Assembly (NCBI RefSeq): GCF_024970185.1
Contig: NZ_CP103965.1
Coordinates: 4,088,001 to 4,152,000 of the forward strand
DNA from: Pseudomonas sp. N3-W
GTDB lineage: Bacteria > Pseudomonadota > Gammaproteobacteria > Pseudomonadales > Pseudomonadaceae
Reading direction: 5' to 3'
Length of the DNA stretch: 64,000 nt
Positions 1-9,209 of the stretch are shown piece after piece. The translations under genes and the position numbers were made by a program. Below the pieces are notes generated by a model. It had not been told where the DNA came from. It did not search any database and was given only the letters and a program-made list of their open reading frames with translations. Numbering within the stretch: the stretch's first letter is position 1; each line of letters opens with the position of its first letter.

Positions 1-2760
1 CAGCGCGAACGGAATGCCGGTGAACACCACCAGCCCATCCTTGAGGTTGTTGAACATCATGAACAGCAGCGCGAACACCAGCAGCAACGCTACCGGCACC
101 ACGATCTGCAAGCGCTTGGCGGCGGACTGCAATTGCTCGAACTGCCCGCCCCAGTTGATCCAGTAACCCGGCGGGATCTGCACCTGTTGCTCGATGGCGC
201 GACCCGCATCCTGCACAAACGAGCCAATGTCGCGCCCGCGTACGTTGGCGCTGACGATCACCAGCCGCTTGCCGTTTTCGCGACTGACCTGGTTCGGCCC
301 CAGCACCAGATCGAGCGTCGCCACTTCCGACAATGCAATGAAGCCGATCTGATCAGCACTGCCGCTGCGCAACGCCGGCACCGGAATCAACAGCGCCGAC
401 AAGCCCTCGACGTCCTTGCGCATGGCATCGGACAAACGCACCACCATGTCGAAGCGGCGGTCGCCTTCATACAGCGTGCCGGCCTGCCGTCCACCCACGG
501 CCACGGCAATGGTGTCCTGCACGTCGCCCACGTTCAGCCCGTAGCGGGCAGCCTTGTCACGGTCGATATTGATGGTCAGCACCGGCAACCCGGTGGTCTG
601 CTCGACCTTGACCTCGGAGGCGCCCGCCACTTGCTGCATCGACGCGGCAATCTTCGCCGCCGTGGCATTGAGCACCGCCATGTCATCGCCAAAGACCTTG
701 ACCGCGACATCGCTGCGCACGCCGGAAATCAGTTCGTTGAAGCGCAATTGAATCGGCTGCGACAGCTCGTAGTTGCTGCCCGGCAGCGTCGCGGCGGCAC
801 TCTGGATTTCGGCGGTCAGCGTCTCGCGGGACTTGCCCGGGTCCGGCCATTGCGCCTTGGGCTTGAGCATCACATAGCTGTCGGAGATGTTCGGCGGCAT
901 CGGGTCGGCGGCGATTTCGGCGGTGCCGGTGCGGGCGAACATGCGCTCGACCTCCGGCACTTTCGCCAGCACCAGTTGCTCCAGGCGCTGCTGCATTTCC
1001 ACCGATTGCGTCAGGCTGGTGCCCGGTACACGCAAGGCTTGCAGGGCAAAATCACCTTCGCTGAGACTCGGCACAAACTCGCTGCCCATGCGGCTGGCGA
1101 CCACACCCGACAACGCCACCACGGCCACCGCCAGCGCGAACGCCATGGCGCGATGGCCCATGACCCACTCCAGCGCCGGCGCATACATCCGGCGGGCGCC
1201 ACGCATGATCACGCCCTCTTCTTCCTTGACCTTGCCGGTGACAAACATCGCTATCGCCGCCGGCACAAACGTCACCGACAACAGCATCGCGCCGAGCAAG
1301 GCGATGACCACCGTGAAGGCCATCGGGTGGAACATCTTCCCTTCGACGCCACTGAGGGCAAAGATCGGCAGGTACACGACCATGATGATCAACTGGCCGA
1401 AAATCAGTGGCCGGCGCGCTTCTTTTGCCGCCGCAAACACCTCATGAAAACGTTCCGAGCGTGTCAGGATGCGCCCGTGGTGTTGCTGTGCGTGAGCGAG
1501 ACGGCGGATGGCGTTTTCGACGATCACCACCGCGCCGTCGACGATGATGCCGAAGTCCAGCGCCCCGAGGCTCATCAGGTTGGCGCTGACCTTGTTGGTG
1601 AACATGCCGGTGAAGGTGAACAGCATGGCCAGCGGAATCACCATCGCGGTGATCAGCGCCGCACGAATATTGCCCAGGAACAGGAACAGAATCGCGATCA
1701 CCAGGATCGCGCCTTCCACCAGGTTTTTCTTCACCGTGGCGATGGCTTTGTCCACCAGGTGCGTGCGGTCGTACACCGTCACCGCCGTCACGCCTTTGGG
1801 CAGCGAGCGGTTGATCTGCTCAAGCTTGGCGGCCACGGCCTGAGACACGGTGCGGCTGTTTTCGCCGATCAGCATGAACACGGTGCCCAGCACCACCTCG
1901 CGACCGTTTTCAGTGGCAGCGCCGCTGCGCAGTTCGCGGCCGATGTCGACGGTGGCGACGTTCCTGATGCGGATCGGCGTGCCATCGACATTGGCCATGA
2001 CGATGTTGGCAATGTCGTCGATGTTCGCCACCTGGCCCGGTGCGCGGATCAGCAACTGCTCGCCGCTGCGTTCGATGTAACCGGCGCCGACGTTGGCGTT
2101 GTTGCGTTCAAGCGCAGTCACCAGATCGCCGAGGGTCAGCTTGTAGGCCGCCAGGCGCTTGGGGTCCGGGGCAATCTGGTACTCCTTGGCGAAACCGCCA
2201 ATGGTGTTGATTTCGGCCACGCCCTGCACGTTGCGCAGTTGCGGCTTGATGATCCAGTCCTGGATCGTGCGCAGGTCGGTCGGCGTGTAAGGGCTGCCGT
2301 CGTCTTTGACCGCGCCCTCTTCGGCCTCGACCGTCCACAGGAAAATCTCCCCGAGCCCGGTGGAGATCGGGCCCATCACCGACTCTACGCCTTCGGGCAA
2401 TTGCTCCTTGGCGACCTGCAAGCGTTCGTTGACCAGTTGCCGGGCGAAGAACAGGTCGGTGCCTTCCTTGAAAATTACCGTGACCTGCGACAGGCCCGAG
2501 CGCGACAGCGAACGGGTCTGCTCCAACGCCGGCAAACCGGCCATGGCGGTTTCAATGGGAAAGGTGATGCGCTGCTCGGTTTCCAGCGGCGAGAATCCGG
2601 CGGCGCCGGTGTTGATTTGCACCTGGACGTTGGTGATGTCGGGCACCGCGTCGATCGGCAGCTTCTGATAGCTGGCGATGCCGAGCCCGGCCATGAGCAG
2701 CACGGCGAGCAGCACGATGATGCGCTGCTCGATGGCAAACTGAATGAGACGTTCGAACAT
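1..2760 (-). CDS. czcA: CzcA-type heavy-metal RND efflux pump (partial, C-terminus beyond window)
   Basis: Inner-membrane proton/metal antiporter subunit of a tripartite zinc/cobalt/cadmium efflux system. About 920 of the roughly 1050 residues expected for the family lie in the window; the end runs off the left edge. The N-terminus (MFERLIQFAIEQR) and first membrane helix fit the family. The transmembrane-4 signature DFGIIVDGAVVIVEN carries Asp402, Asp408 and Glu415, which matches the HME1 (Co/Zn/Cd) pattern rather than Cu/Ag pumps. It is the third gene of a czcC-czcB-czcA operon read leftwards. A REP element sits in the 172 bp between czcB and czcA. The start is the ATG at 2760, with only a weak GAGA ribosome site. 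The substrate range is inferred from the signature. Confidence 0.93.
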   Translation of the reverse strand, partial: MFERLIQFAIEQRIIVLLAVLLMAGLGIASYQKLPIDAVPDITNVQVQINTGAAGFSPLETEQRITFPIETAMAGLPALEQTRSLSRSGLSQVTVIFKEGTDLFFARQLVNERLQVAKEQLPEGVESVMGPISTGLGEIFLWTVEAEEGAVKDDGSPYTPTDLRTIQDWIIKPQLRNVQGVAEINTIGGFAKEYQIAPDPKRLAAYKLTLGDLVTALERNNANVGAGYIERSGEQLLIRAPGQVANIDDIANIVMANVDGTPIRIRNVATVDIGRELRSGAATENGREVVLGTVFMLIGENSRTVSQAVAAKLEQINRSLPKGVTAVTVYDRTHLVDKAIATVKKNLVEGAILVIAILFLFLGNIRAALITAMVIPLAMLFTFTGMFTNKVSANLMSLGALDFGIIVDGAVVIVENAIRRLAHAQQHHGRILTRSERFHEVFAAAKEARRPLIFGQLIIMVVYLPIFALSGVEGKMFHPMAFTVVIALLGAMLLSVTFVPAAIAMFVTGKVKEEEGVIMRGARRMYAPALEWVMGHRAMAFALAVAVVALSGVVASRMGSEFVPSLSEGDFALQALRVPGTSLTQSVEMQQRLEQLVLAKVPEVERMFARTGTAEIAADPMPPNISDSYVMLKPKAQWPDPGKSRETLTAEIQSAAATLPGSNYELSQPIQLRFNELISGVRSDVAVKVFGDDMAVLNATAAKIAASMQQVAGASEVKVEQTTGLPVLTINIDRDKAARYGLNVGDVQDTIAVAVGGRQAGTLYEGDRRFDMVVRLSDAMRKDVEGLSALLIPVPALRSGSADQIGFIALSEVATLDLVLGPNQVSRENGKRLVIVSANVRGRDIGSFVQDAGRAIEQQVQIPPGYWINWGGQFEQLQSAAKRLQIVVPVALLLVFALLFMMFNNLKDGLVVFTGIPFAL

Positions 2761-2814
2761 GGGAAATTTCTCGGGCAGATGAAATACGGATCAGCTCAGG
2801 ATGAACACGGCCTC

Positions 2815-2906
2815 TGTGGCGAGGGAGCTTGCTCCCGCTGGGTTGCCAAGCGACCCCTCTCGAATGGGACTGCTGCGCAGTCCAGCGGGAGCAAGCCCCC
2901 TCGCCG
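2815..2906. repeat. REP pair (REPIN) between czcB and czcA
   Basis: Two inverted REP-like arms, GGCGAGGGAGCTTGCTCCC on the left and GCGGGAGCAAGCCCCCTCGCC on the right, enclose about 45 bp with a small inner palindrome (CTGCTGCGCAGTCCAG). It lies inside the czcBA operon, so it would be transcribed as a hairpin and could affect the relative amounts of the two messages. Confidence 0.8.
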
Positions 2907-2932
2907 CAGGTAGGCATGACAGGCACATGGCA

Positions 2933-4126
2933 TCAGTGAGCGTGTTCAGCCGAGGCCTTACCCAGCTCCGATTTGAGAATGAAGCTGCCGGCGGTGGCGA
3001 CTTGCGTGCCCGGCGCCAAGCCTTCGCTGAGTTCAACCAACCCAGCCGCACGGTTGCCGGTGAGCACCGGTTGCGCCTTGAAGCCGTCATCGGTGCGCAC
3101 GAAAACGGTCGGTTTGCCTTCCACGGTTTGCAGCGCGGTTTCCGGCACCGCGACCTTGACCTGACGGGTTTCGGTGTCGACCTTCACCGTCACGAACAAC
3201 CCCGGCCGCCACGCGCCTTGTGGGTTTTCCAGGGTCACACGGACAGTGGCGGTACGGGTCTGCTCGCCGAGCAAACTGCCGACATAGGCCACGATGCCGG
3301 TGACTTCGGCATTCAGTTCCGTGGCACTGACCGTGACCGTTTTACCCACCCGCACCTGATTCAAATCCTTGGGCGAAACGCCGAACGTCACCCACACCCG
3401 AGACAAGTCCGAAAGCGTGAAGGCGTTGGTGGTTTCGTTGACCACCTCGCCCAGTGCCAGGTGTTTTTCCACCACCACGCCGTCGAACGGCGCACGCAAT
3501 TCGTAGCGATTGCCGCCGCTGGCCAACACGCTGCCGCTCAGCGCACTGATTTTCTGCCGGGCGTTGGCGGAAGCGATTTCAGCCTCCTGCAACGCCTGCC
3601 GCGCCTGAAGGAAATCCTGCTCGGCAGAGATCTTGTCCTGCCACAACTGGCGTTCGCGTTCGTAGGTGGTCCGCGCCAGTTCCAGGCGCCGTTGTGCAGC
3701 GGCCTGTTCGCTGCGCTGATCGGAAATCTGCTGGCTGGCAATCACCGCCAGCAACTGGCCTTTTTTCACCGCTTGCCCGAGGTTGGCGTGCACCGACTCC
3801 ACCACTCCCGCGACACGCGGAACGACGTGGGAGGTGCGGTCTTCGTCGAAACGGATTTCACCGGGAAAGGGCAACGACAGGCTGATGTCTTGCGCACTCG
3901 CCGTGGCCATCTGAATGCCGGCGGCATCGATCTGTTCGACGCTCAATGTCAGGTGCCCTTCTTCACTGTCACCTTCGGCATGCGCGCCTTCATCGCCGTG
4001 ATCGTCACGGCCTTCTTCGGCATGCGCGGCGGCGGTCGGTGCCGAGGTTTTATCCACCCAGAATGAGCCAATGCCGATGCCCGCTGTCAGGGTCAGTACG
4101 GCAACCAGCAGTTGTTTTTTATCCAT
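2933..4126 (-). CDS. czcB: CzcB-type periplasmic adaptor (membrane fusion protein)
   Basis: Links the CzcA pump to the outer-membrane channel. It has 397 residues. It begins MDKKQLLVAVLTLTAGIGIG, a single N-terminal membrane or signal segment. A His/Asp/Glu-rich patch around residues 35-58 (HAEEGRDDHGDEGAHAEG) is typical of metal-binding adaptors of this group. After it come a biotinyl-lipoyl-like half, a coiled-coil hairpin at about residues 120-175 (rich in Q, E, R and A), the second lipoyl half and a beta-barrel. The C-terminus ends HAEHAH-like (ASAEHAH), another possible metal ligand cluster. The GGGAG ribosome site lies 5 bases before the ATG. It sits 66 bp after czcC in the same operon. 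Confidence 0.92.
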   Translation of the reverse strand: MDKKQLLVAVLTLTAGIGIGSFWVDKTSAPTAAAHAEEGRDDHGDEGAHAEGDSEEGHLTLSVEQIDAAGIQMATASAQDISLSLPFPGEIRFDEDRTSHVVPRVAGVVESVHANLGQAVKKGQLLAVIASQQISDQRSEQAAAQRRLELARTTYERERQLWQDKISAEQDFLQARQALQEAEIASANARQKISALSGSVLASGGNRYELRAPFDGVVVEKHLALGEVVNETTNAFTLSDLSRVWVTFGVSPKDLNQVRVGKTVTVSATELNAEVTGIVAYVGSLLGEQTRTATVRVTLENPQGAWRPGLFVTVKVDTETRQVKVAVPETALQTVEGKPTVFVRTDDGFKAQPVLTGNRAAGLVELSEGLAPGTQVATAGSFILKSELGKASAEHAH

Positions 4127-4192
4127 GGAAACTCCCAGTGCGGCTCATGGCATCGCCTGCCGAACCGCCGTTCAAAAAATGCGACGTGAAAT

Positions 4193-5467
4193 TCAAGGGG
4201 TACGGGTCAGCGCCTCGACATCGCCGAAGATTCGTTCGATGCGAACCCAGGCGTCGGTCGCCTCGGCGATGGCCTGGATGTACTGGCTGCGGGCACTGAT
4301 CAAGGTGCGCTGGGCGTCGAGCACGTCGAGAAAGTTGAACTTGCCCATTTCGAAGCCGCGGGTGGCGGTGTCGACGGCGCTTTGCGCGGCGGGCAGGATG
4401 GTCTGGTTGAACGCGCTGACTTCGGTGTTGGCGGTCAGCCATTGATCGAGAGTGGTCTGGGTTTGCGTGCGCAACCGCAGTTCGCTGGCGTTGCGCAGGT
4501 CCCGGGCCTGATCGGCGCGGCGCGCAGCGGCCAGGACATTGCCCTGATTGCGGTTGAACAGCGGAATCGGCATCGACAACCCGACCACGTTCACCCGCTC
4601 GCGCTCCAGTTCACTGTATTGGCTGCCGACGCTGACGGTGAGATCGGGGATGCGCTGTGCCTTCTCCAGACCCAGGCTCGCTTCGCGCTGAGCAATCTGT
4701 AATTCGGCCAGGCGCATCTCTGCGGTTTCACCGATGCGTGTCAGCAGACGTGGCGCAGTCGGCACAGCTGGCATCGCCGGCGGCGCCTGCGCGATGCGAG
4801 CGAACGCCGGCAACGGCGCCCCCATGACCTGAGCCAATTGTTGATACGCGCTGGCTTCGTCGCGCTCGGCACGTCGCCGTTCCAGGCGTACTTCAGAGAG
4901 CTGGACCTGCGCCCGCGTGCCCTCCACTGGCGCCGATTTACCGCTGTCGATGCGCCCTTGGGCCACGCGCACGCCGCGCTCGGCCAAGACCTGAGACTGA
5001 CGGGCCAACTGCAACCGTTGCTGTGCGGTGGCGGCGCCGTAAAACGCCTGAATGACATCGGCACGCAGCACGTTGCGTTTGCGCTCAAGCTCGATGGCGG
5101 CGGCGTCCTGCGCCCGGCTGGCGACGTCGATCCGCGCCCCGCGCTTGCCGCCCAACTCGATCGGCTGATTGAGCATCACAGTGGTCGTGCGTGAATTGCG
5201 TCGTGTGTCCTCCGCTTCCCACGACACCTCAGGGTTGGGCATCAAACCAGCCTGTTGCCGGTCGCCCTGCGCGATGCCGATGTCCCATTGCGCGGCCGCC
5301 AGATCCGGGTTGTTGGCCAACGCCGTTTGCAGGGCCTGATCCATGGTCAGCGTTGTCGAGACCGAGGCGATGGCAAGGCCGGTGCCTGACAAGACGCCAT
5401 ATAACCCGACAACGTGTAAAGACCTGATAATCGTTAAGGGAACGTTAAAACTTCGATGCCAATGCAC
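4193..5467 (-). CDS. czcC: CzcC-type outer-membrane efflux channel (TolC family)
   Basis: Outer-membrane duct of the CzcCBA pump, first gene of the operon. It has 424 residues with two repeats of the outer-membrane-factor fold; the first begins MDQALQTALANNPDLAAAQ and the second near LLTRIGETAEMRLAELQIA. The most upstream usable start is a GTG at 5467 with AAGGA about 9 bases ahead. The N-terminal segment to about residue 36 is hydrophobic and ends ASVST, plausible as a signal peptide. It is divergent from the czcR/czcS genes across a 429 bp regulatory gap. Family assignment is firm; the exact start is less so. Confidence 0.88.
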   Translation of the reverse strand: MHWHRSFNVPLTIIRSLHVVGLYGVLSGTGLAIASVSTTLTMDQALQTALANNPDLAAAQWDIGIAQGDRQQAGLMPNPEVSWEAEDTRRNSRTTTVMLNQPIELGGKRGARIDVASRAQDAAAIELERKRNVLRADVIQAFYGAATAQQRLQLARQSQVLAERGVRVAQGRIDSGKSAPVEGTRAQVQLSEVRLERRRAERDEASAYQQLAQVMGAPLPAFARIAQAPPAMPAVPTAPRLLTRIGETAEMRLAELQIAQREASLGLEKAQRIPDLTVSVGSQYSELERERVNVVGLSMPIPLFNRNQGNVLAAARRADQARDLRNASELRLRTQTQTTLDQWLTANTEVSAFNQTILPAAQSAVDTATRGFEMGKFNFLDVLDAQRTLISARSQYIQAIAEATDAWVRIERIFGDVEALTRTP

Positions 5468-5896
5468 TTTCCTGTTTCCTTCAAAGTACCAAGAGTCGAG
5501 ATGGCATCAATGTAGGGTTTTGCACTTATCGTGAAGGTTGCTGGAACATTACAAATCCGTTATCCACCGGCTTATCGGACTCTTTTGCAATAACATGGCA
5601 AACATGCACAGCCATTTCCGGTTATTAGCAATATGGCGAAACAAATACCAAGACAATATCTGCCGAACAGCACTTGTCGGTTTAATACATCTCTGCTCGC
5701 TGTTCAGCACAGGTAACGCGAACTGCGACATGTTGTCGCAAAGACCGGTCCAGAGGGCTCAACAATCAGCTTCCCGGCTTGACCCTGAAGCCGCTACAGG
5801 CTTTACCGTGGCAACTACTTTCAGCCAGAAGCCCTGATAACAACATCCATTTCTGAATGATTTAATTAATTGTTATTTGAAGAAGGTAAAAACGCC
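5468..5896. other. Divergent regulatory region between czcC and czcR
   Basis: This 429 bp gap holds no convincing gene. It contains a 7-bp inverted repeat TGCGACA/TGTCGCA at 5724-5740, a MerR-type promoter at 5779-5809 (listed separately) and an AT-rich segment (5855-5880) just before the czcR ribosome site. The repeat at 5724-5740 is a possible CzcR or other operator. That role is inferred from position only. Confidence 0.5.
5779..5809 (+). promoter_or_regulatory. MerR-family-type promoter (long 19-bp spacer) upstream of czcR
   Basis: A -35 box TTGACC at 5779-5784 and a -10-like TACCGT at 5804-5809 are separated by 19 bp, longer than the usual 17. The spacer contains a dyad, CCTGAAG and CTACAGG. 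This layout is typical of promoters twisted open by metal-sensing MerR proteins such as CadR, ZntR or CueR. It points rightwards into czcR. No merR-type gene is in the window, so a regulator would act in trans. Confidence 0.55.
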
Positions 5897-6571
5897 ATGC
5901 GAATCCTTGTCGTCGAGGACGAGCTTAAAACTGCCGAATACTTGCATCAGGGATTGACTGAAAGTGGCTATATCGTGGACCGGGCGGCAACGGGCGCTGA
6001 CGGTCTTCATCTCGCGCGTCAACACAGTTACGACCTGATCATCCTGGACGTGAATCTGCCGGAAATGGATGGCTGGGGCGTGCTGCAAAACCTGCGTCAG
6101 AGCAGCAATACCCGGGTAATGATGCTGACCGCTCGCGGGCGGCTGGCGGACAAGATCCGTGGCCTGGACCTGGGCGCCGACGACTATCTGGTCAAGCCGT
6201 TCGAGTTTCCGGAGTTGCTGGCCAGGGTCCGCACCTTGCTGCGGCGCAGTGAACATATTCCGCTGCCGCAGGTGCTGCGGGTAGCCGATCTGGAACTCGA
6301 TCAGGGCCGGCACCGGGCCTTTCGCGGCGAGCAACGCATCGACCTGACGACCAAGGAGTTCGCGCTGCTGCACCTGCTGATGCGCCAGTCCGGGGAAGTG
6401 CTGTCACGCACGCAGATCATCTCGCTGGTCTGGGACATGAATTTCGACTGCGACACCAATGTGGTCGAGGTGTCGATCCGCCGGCTGCGGGCCAAGATCG
6501 ACGACCCGTTCGACAGCAAACTGATCCACACCCTGCGCGGTGTCGGCTATGTACTGGAGGCTCGGGAATGA
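5897..6571 (+). CDS. czcR: Heavy-metal response regulator (OmpR/CzcR/CopR family)
   Basis: DNA-binding response regulator of 224 residues. The receiver domain (1-115) has the acidic pair E7/D8, phospho-acceptor Asp51, Thr78 and Lys100. A winged-helix output domain (about 125-222) carries the motif family of OmpR ([36 protein letters not shown]). The ATG at 5897 is chosen over an upstream in-frame TTG at 5870 because GAAGAAGG lies at normal distance before it and the protein then starts MRILVVEDE. The 3' end overlaps the sensor gene by 4 bp (ATGA). Placement next to czcCBA says it controls that pump. CopR is the alternative name for close relatives. Confidence 0.88.
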   Translation: MRILVVEDELKTAEYLHQGLTESGYIVDRAATGADGLHLARQHSYDLIILDVNLPEMDGWGVLQNLRQSSNTRVMMLTARGRLADKIRGLDLGADDYLVKPFEFPELLARVRTLLRRSEHIPLPQVLRVADLELDQGRHRAFRGEQRIDLTTKEFALLHLLMRQSGEVLSRTQIISLVWDMNFDCDTNVVEVSIRRLRAKIDDPFDSKLIHTLRGVGYVLEARE

Positions 6572-7968
6572 AGCCCGCCAGCCTGTCGCTGCGCCTCGGC
6601 CTGACGGTAAGCCTGCTCGGCGCGGTGCTGGTGCTGCTGCTGGCGGTACTGGCGTTCTTTGCCTTGAGCCATGAGCTCAATACGCTGTCCAGGGACAGCC
6701 TGGCGACGAAAATGCAGCAGGTCGAGCATAGCCTTTCGCTGTATGAGAACCCGCTCGATATCACCACCGAGCCGCACTCGCTGCTGGATCAGGTGATGGG
6801 CCATGACAACCTCACGCTGACCCTGTACGACCTGAACAATCCACGCACGCCGCTGTTGAAATCCGGCTCGGGACTGCAAGACCCGAGGGTGGAACTGAAG
6901 GCTGCGAACAGCGCTGCCGATACCCTGACGTACTCGCGAAGTACCGATGCCCAGGGGCGTCATTTCCTGACCGCGTCGCGGCTGATCGCCCTGAAAAACG
7001 GCAGCCGTGTATCGGTATTGTTGTCGATGGACAACGCCAATGACGACGCGTTGCTCAGCGCTTATCTGCAATCAACGGTCATTGCCCTGCCCCTGTTGTT
7101 GCTGCTGATCGGCCTCAGCGCCTGGGCGGTGGTGCAACGCGGGCTGGCGCCGTTGCGCGAGTTTCGCAAGGTCGCGGCGAGAATCTCGACCCAGGACCTC
7201 GATCATCGCCTGTCGGTGGACAACATGCCTCAAGAACTCAGCGAACTGGCGCACGGCATCAACTATATGTTGCACCGGCTCGACAGCGGCGTGCAGCAGC
7301 TGTCGCAGTTCTCCGATGACCTGGCCCATGAACTGCGCTCGCCCATCACCAACCTGATGGGCAAGGCGCAGGTGACACTGTCCCGGGAGCGACCGAACGA
7401 GGAATATCGGGCAGCGCTGGAATCCTGCATCGAAGAGCTGGGCCGGGTGAACCGCATCGTCTCGGACATGCTGTTTCTGGCGCAGGTCCGCGACCCGGCA
7501 GCGGGGGTACTGCTGGAACCTGTCTGCATGGAAGATGAAGCGTTGAAAGTCGTCGAGCTGTTTTCACTGTCGGCGGAGGAAAAGCGCATCAGCCTGAACG
7601 TCACCGGCAACGGCCGGACCCTCGGTGACCGCTTGATGATTCAGCGGGCGATTTCCAATCTGCTGTCCAACGCTATCCGCCACTGCCCTGCCGGCGAGGC
7701 CATTTCGGTGATCATCGAACACCGCGCCAACCTCGTTTCGCTGCGAGTCAGCAACCCCGGCGCCGGGATAGAAGCGCAGCATTTGCCCCATGTCTTCGAC
7801 CGTTTCTATCGCGTGGACAACAGCCGTACACGTTCCCAGGGCGGGACCGGACTTGGGCTGGCCATCGTGCGTTCGATCATGAGCCTGCACCAGGGCAGCG
7901 CCGAGGTTCAGAGCACACCGGGCGGCTTGACCGTTTTCCGATTGAGCTTTCCGGGCATGGTTCGTTGA
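6568..7968 (+). CDS. czcS: Heavy-metal sensor histidine kinase (CzcS/CopS/CusS type)
   Basis: Inner-membrane sensor kinase of 466 residues paired with the preceding regulator. Two membrane segments (about 11-33 and 168-190) bracket a periplasmic sensing domain of about 135 residues. HAMP-like sequence follows (191-240). The phosphorylated histidine is His254 in [10 protein letters not shown], the N box is [10 protein letters not shown], and the G boxes are in [18 protein letters not shown] and [10 protein letters not shown]. Translation is coupled to czcR by a 4-bp overlap. The periplasmic part contains few obvious metal ligands, so the sensed metal cannot be read from sequence. Confidence 0.88.
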   Translation: MKPASLSLRLGLTVSLLGAVLVLLLAVLAFFALSHELNTLSRDSLATKMQQVEHSLSLYENPLDITTEPHSLLDQVMGHDNLTLTLYDLNNPRTPLLKSGSGLQDPRVELKAANSAADTLTYSRSTDAQGRHFLTASRLIALKNGSRVSVLLSMDNANDDALLSAYLQSTVIALPLLLLLIGLSAWAVVQRGLAPLREFRKVAARISTQDLDHRLSVDNMPQELSELAHGINYMLHRLDSGVQQLSQFSDDLAHELRSPITNLMGKAQVTLSRERPNEEYRAALESCIEELGRVNRIVSDMLFLAQVRDPAAGVLLEPVCMEDEALKVVELFSLSAEEKRISLNVTGNGRTLGDRLMIQRAISNLLSNAIRHCPAGEAISVIIEHRANLVSLRVSNPGAGIEAQHLPHVFDRFYRVDNSRTRSQGGTGLGLAIVRSIMSLHQGSAEVQSTPGGLTVFRLSFPGMVR

Positions 7969-8294
7969 ACCTGTGGCGAAAGCGCTTGCTCCCTCGCCAC
8001 AATCCATCATGTGCGTGACGGCCACCGCCAACGGTGTTTTGTACTTTTAAAGTGGCAAAACCCACACACAAGCTAATAGCTATAACGGTTATGAAGAAAA
8101 GCAAAAACATCAACGCTGATCGCTATTCTTAATATAAAACCACCGTACATAAAACACTTCGCTATCAATCAAAAAATTATCAGAAATTTAATGTCATCGG
8201 GCCACTTCCGGGCATTGCATATTTATCCGCAAATGCTTAACTGCAAACGCTGCCGTTCAAGGCAGCGTTCGCAAATACCACGGAAGGAGTCGCT
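7969..8294. other. Intergenic: REP, AT-rich stretch and leader hairpin before the DUF1843 gene
   Basis: A single REP palindrome (TGTGGCGAAAGCGCTTGCTCC then CTCGCCACA) occupies about 7972-8003. The stretch 8045-8220 is unusually AT-rich for this genome and probably holds the promoter of the following cluster, though I could not choose one -35/-10 pair. A perfect 9-bp hairpin (AACGCTGCC, loop GTTCAA, GGCAGCGTT) spans 8246-8269, 12 bp before the GGAAGGAG ribosome site of the next gene. It lacks a T-run and so is a leader structure rather than a terminator. Confidence 0.6.
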
Positions 8295-8483
8295 ATGAGC
8301 CCCCCAAACTCCCATTCCATCCCGCCCTACGGGACGGCCATTCATGAGGCGATCAAGAAAGACGATCTGCAGCAAATGAAGGCCTTGTTGAAACAACGCG
8401 ATGCATCCAAACCAGAAAACAGTGAGCTTAAATCGGCTTACGAAAAACTGGCTCAGGAAGTTACCCGCCGGGAACAGCGCTAG
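8295..8483 (+). CDS. Small DUF1843-like protein (GDL-type motif, here DDL)
   Basis: A 62-residue soluble protein made almost wholly of one DUF1843-like domain: a PPYG turn, then a helix (IHEAIKKDDLQQMKALLKQ) and a second charged helix ending VTRREQR. The same motif, Y-x-x-x-I-x-x-A-x(3,4)-D-L-x-Q-M/L-K, forms the C-terminus of the next two proteins, where it reads SGDL. Here the glycine is replaced (KDDL). It has a strong GGAAGGAG ribosome site and lies 37 bp before the next gene, so all three are likely one transcript. It could be a substrate or partner of the radical SAM protein downstream; function is not established. Confidence 0.75.
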   Translation: MSPPNSHSIPPYGTAIHEAIKKDDLQQMKALLKQRDASKPENSELKSAYEKLAQEVTRREQR

Positions 8484-8520
8484 TTCTGTTCCCCCCTTAT
8501 TGCAACGGAGGCAATAAATC

Positions 8521-9156
8521 ATGTCTGGTTCTCTTCAACAGAATGTCGGCCTGTTCCCGCTTAGCTATCGAATTGGCACGTCGGCGCCTGGCGCACAAAC
8601 CCTGTCACTGAATCTGTTGGTCTCGACCCCGCAACAGGAGGTCACTGGCACGGCGTCGGTGACGCAGGCGATCAACCCGCCGCTGGACCTGCACTTCGAC
8701 GTCTGGGGTGAGTACAGCTATCTCACCGTCATGTCGCCCGGTGTCAGCAAGATCCTGATCACCGTGGATGGCAATCAGGGCGGTCCGCACTCGAACTCGA
8801 TGACGGGCCTGGAAGTGCGGCTGGTGGTGGGCACGGACTGGCAGAACGGTGTCGCCAACTATCGCTACTTTGACGGGCAACGCTGGCACGAAGTCAACGG
8901 TGTCCCGGCCCAGCAGGTCGAGTCGGTGTCCTCCAGGGTGCAACTGCCGCCGCTGGAGCCCGGGCCGGTCATTCTACCGCACCCGCCGATCATGCCGCTG
9001 TATGCCGCGCCGATTCAGTCCGCGATTGCCAGCGGTGATCTGGCGCAGATGAAAAACCTGGCGAGCCAGGCCAAGCAGCAACTTGATCAGCACCCGCAAT
9101 TGCAGAGCGCGCTGGAAGCCGCCAAGGGCGAAATCAGCCGGCTGGAACGCCGCTGA
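8521..9156 (+). CDS. DUF1842 + DUF1843 two-domain protein, copy 1
   Basis: A 211-residue protein without signal peptide. Residues 1-130 form a beta-rich DUF1842-like domain (LSLNLLVSTPQQEVTG, FDVWGEY, VGTDWQNGVANYRY). A proline-rich linker (about 138-158, LPPLEPGPVILPHPPIMP) leads to a C-terminal DUF1843 helix pair with the GDL motif (LYAAPIQSAIASGDLAQMK, then a helix ending ISRLERR). It is a paralogue of the next gene over its whole length. GGAGG lies 9 bases before the ATG. Domain names are from memory of Pfam. The molecular role is unknown, and the tail looks like a recognition or modification segment carried on a folded domain. Confidence 0.8.
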   Translation: MSGSLQQNVGLFPLSYRIGTSAPGAQTLSLNLLVSTPQQEVTGTASVTQAINPPLDLHFDVWGEYSYLTVMSPGVSKILITVDGNQGGPHSNSMTGLEVRLVVGTDWQNGVANYRYFDGQRWHEVNGVPAQQVESVSSRVQLPPLEPGPVILPHPPIMPLYAAPIQSAIASGDLAQMKNLASQAKQQLDQHPQLQSALEAAKGEISRLERR

Positions 9157-9209
9157 ACCGACCATTGAATGTGTCTGGCTTGTCCTGAACTCAAACAAGG
9201 AGTTGCACC

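Noticed and set aside
133..2913. A 926-codon open frame on the plus strand
   Set aside because: It is the opposite-strand shadow of czcA. The minus strand encodes a full RND pump with signature motifs; this frame is His/Arg/Gln-rich noise.
5538..5837. A 99-codon ORF in the czcC-czcR gap
   Set aside because: It has no ribosome site or family resemblance, and it covers the regulatory elements of the divergent promoters.
8180..8225. Sigma-54 promoter before the DUF1843 gene
   Set aside because: GG and GC pairs are present but not in the correct -24/-12 spacing with the TTGC element.
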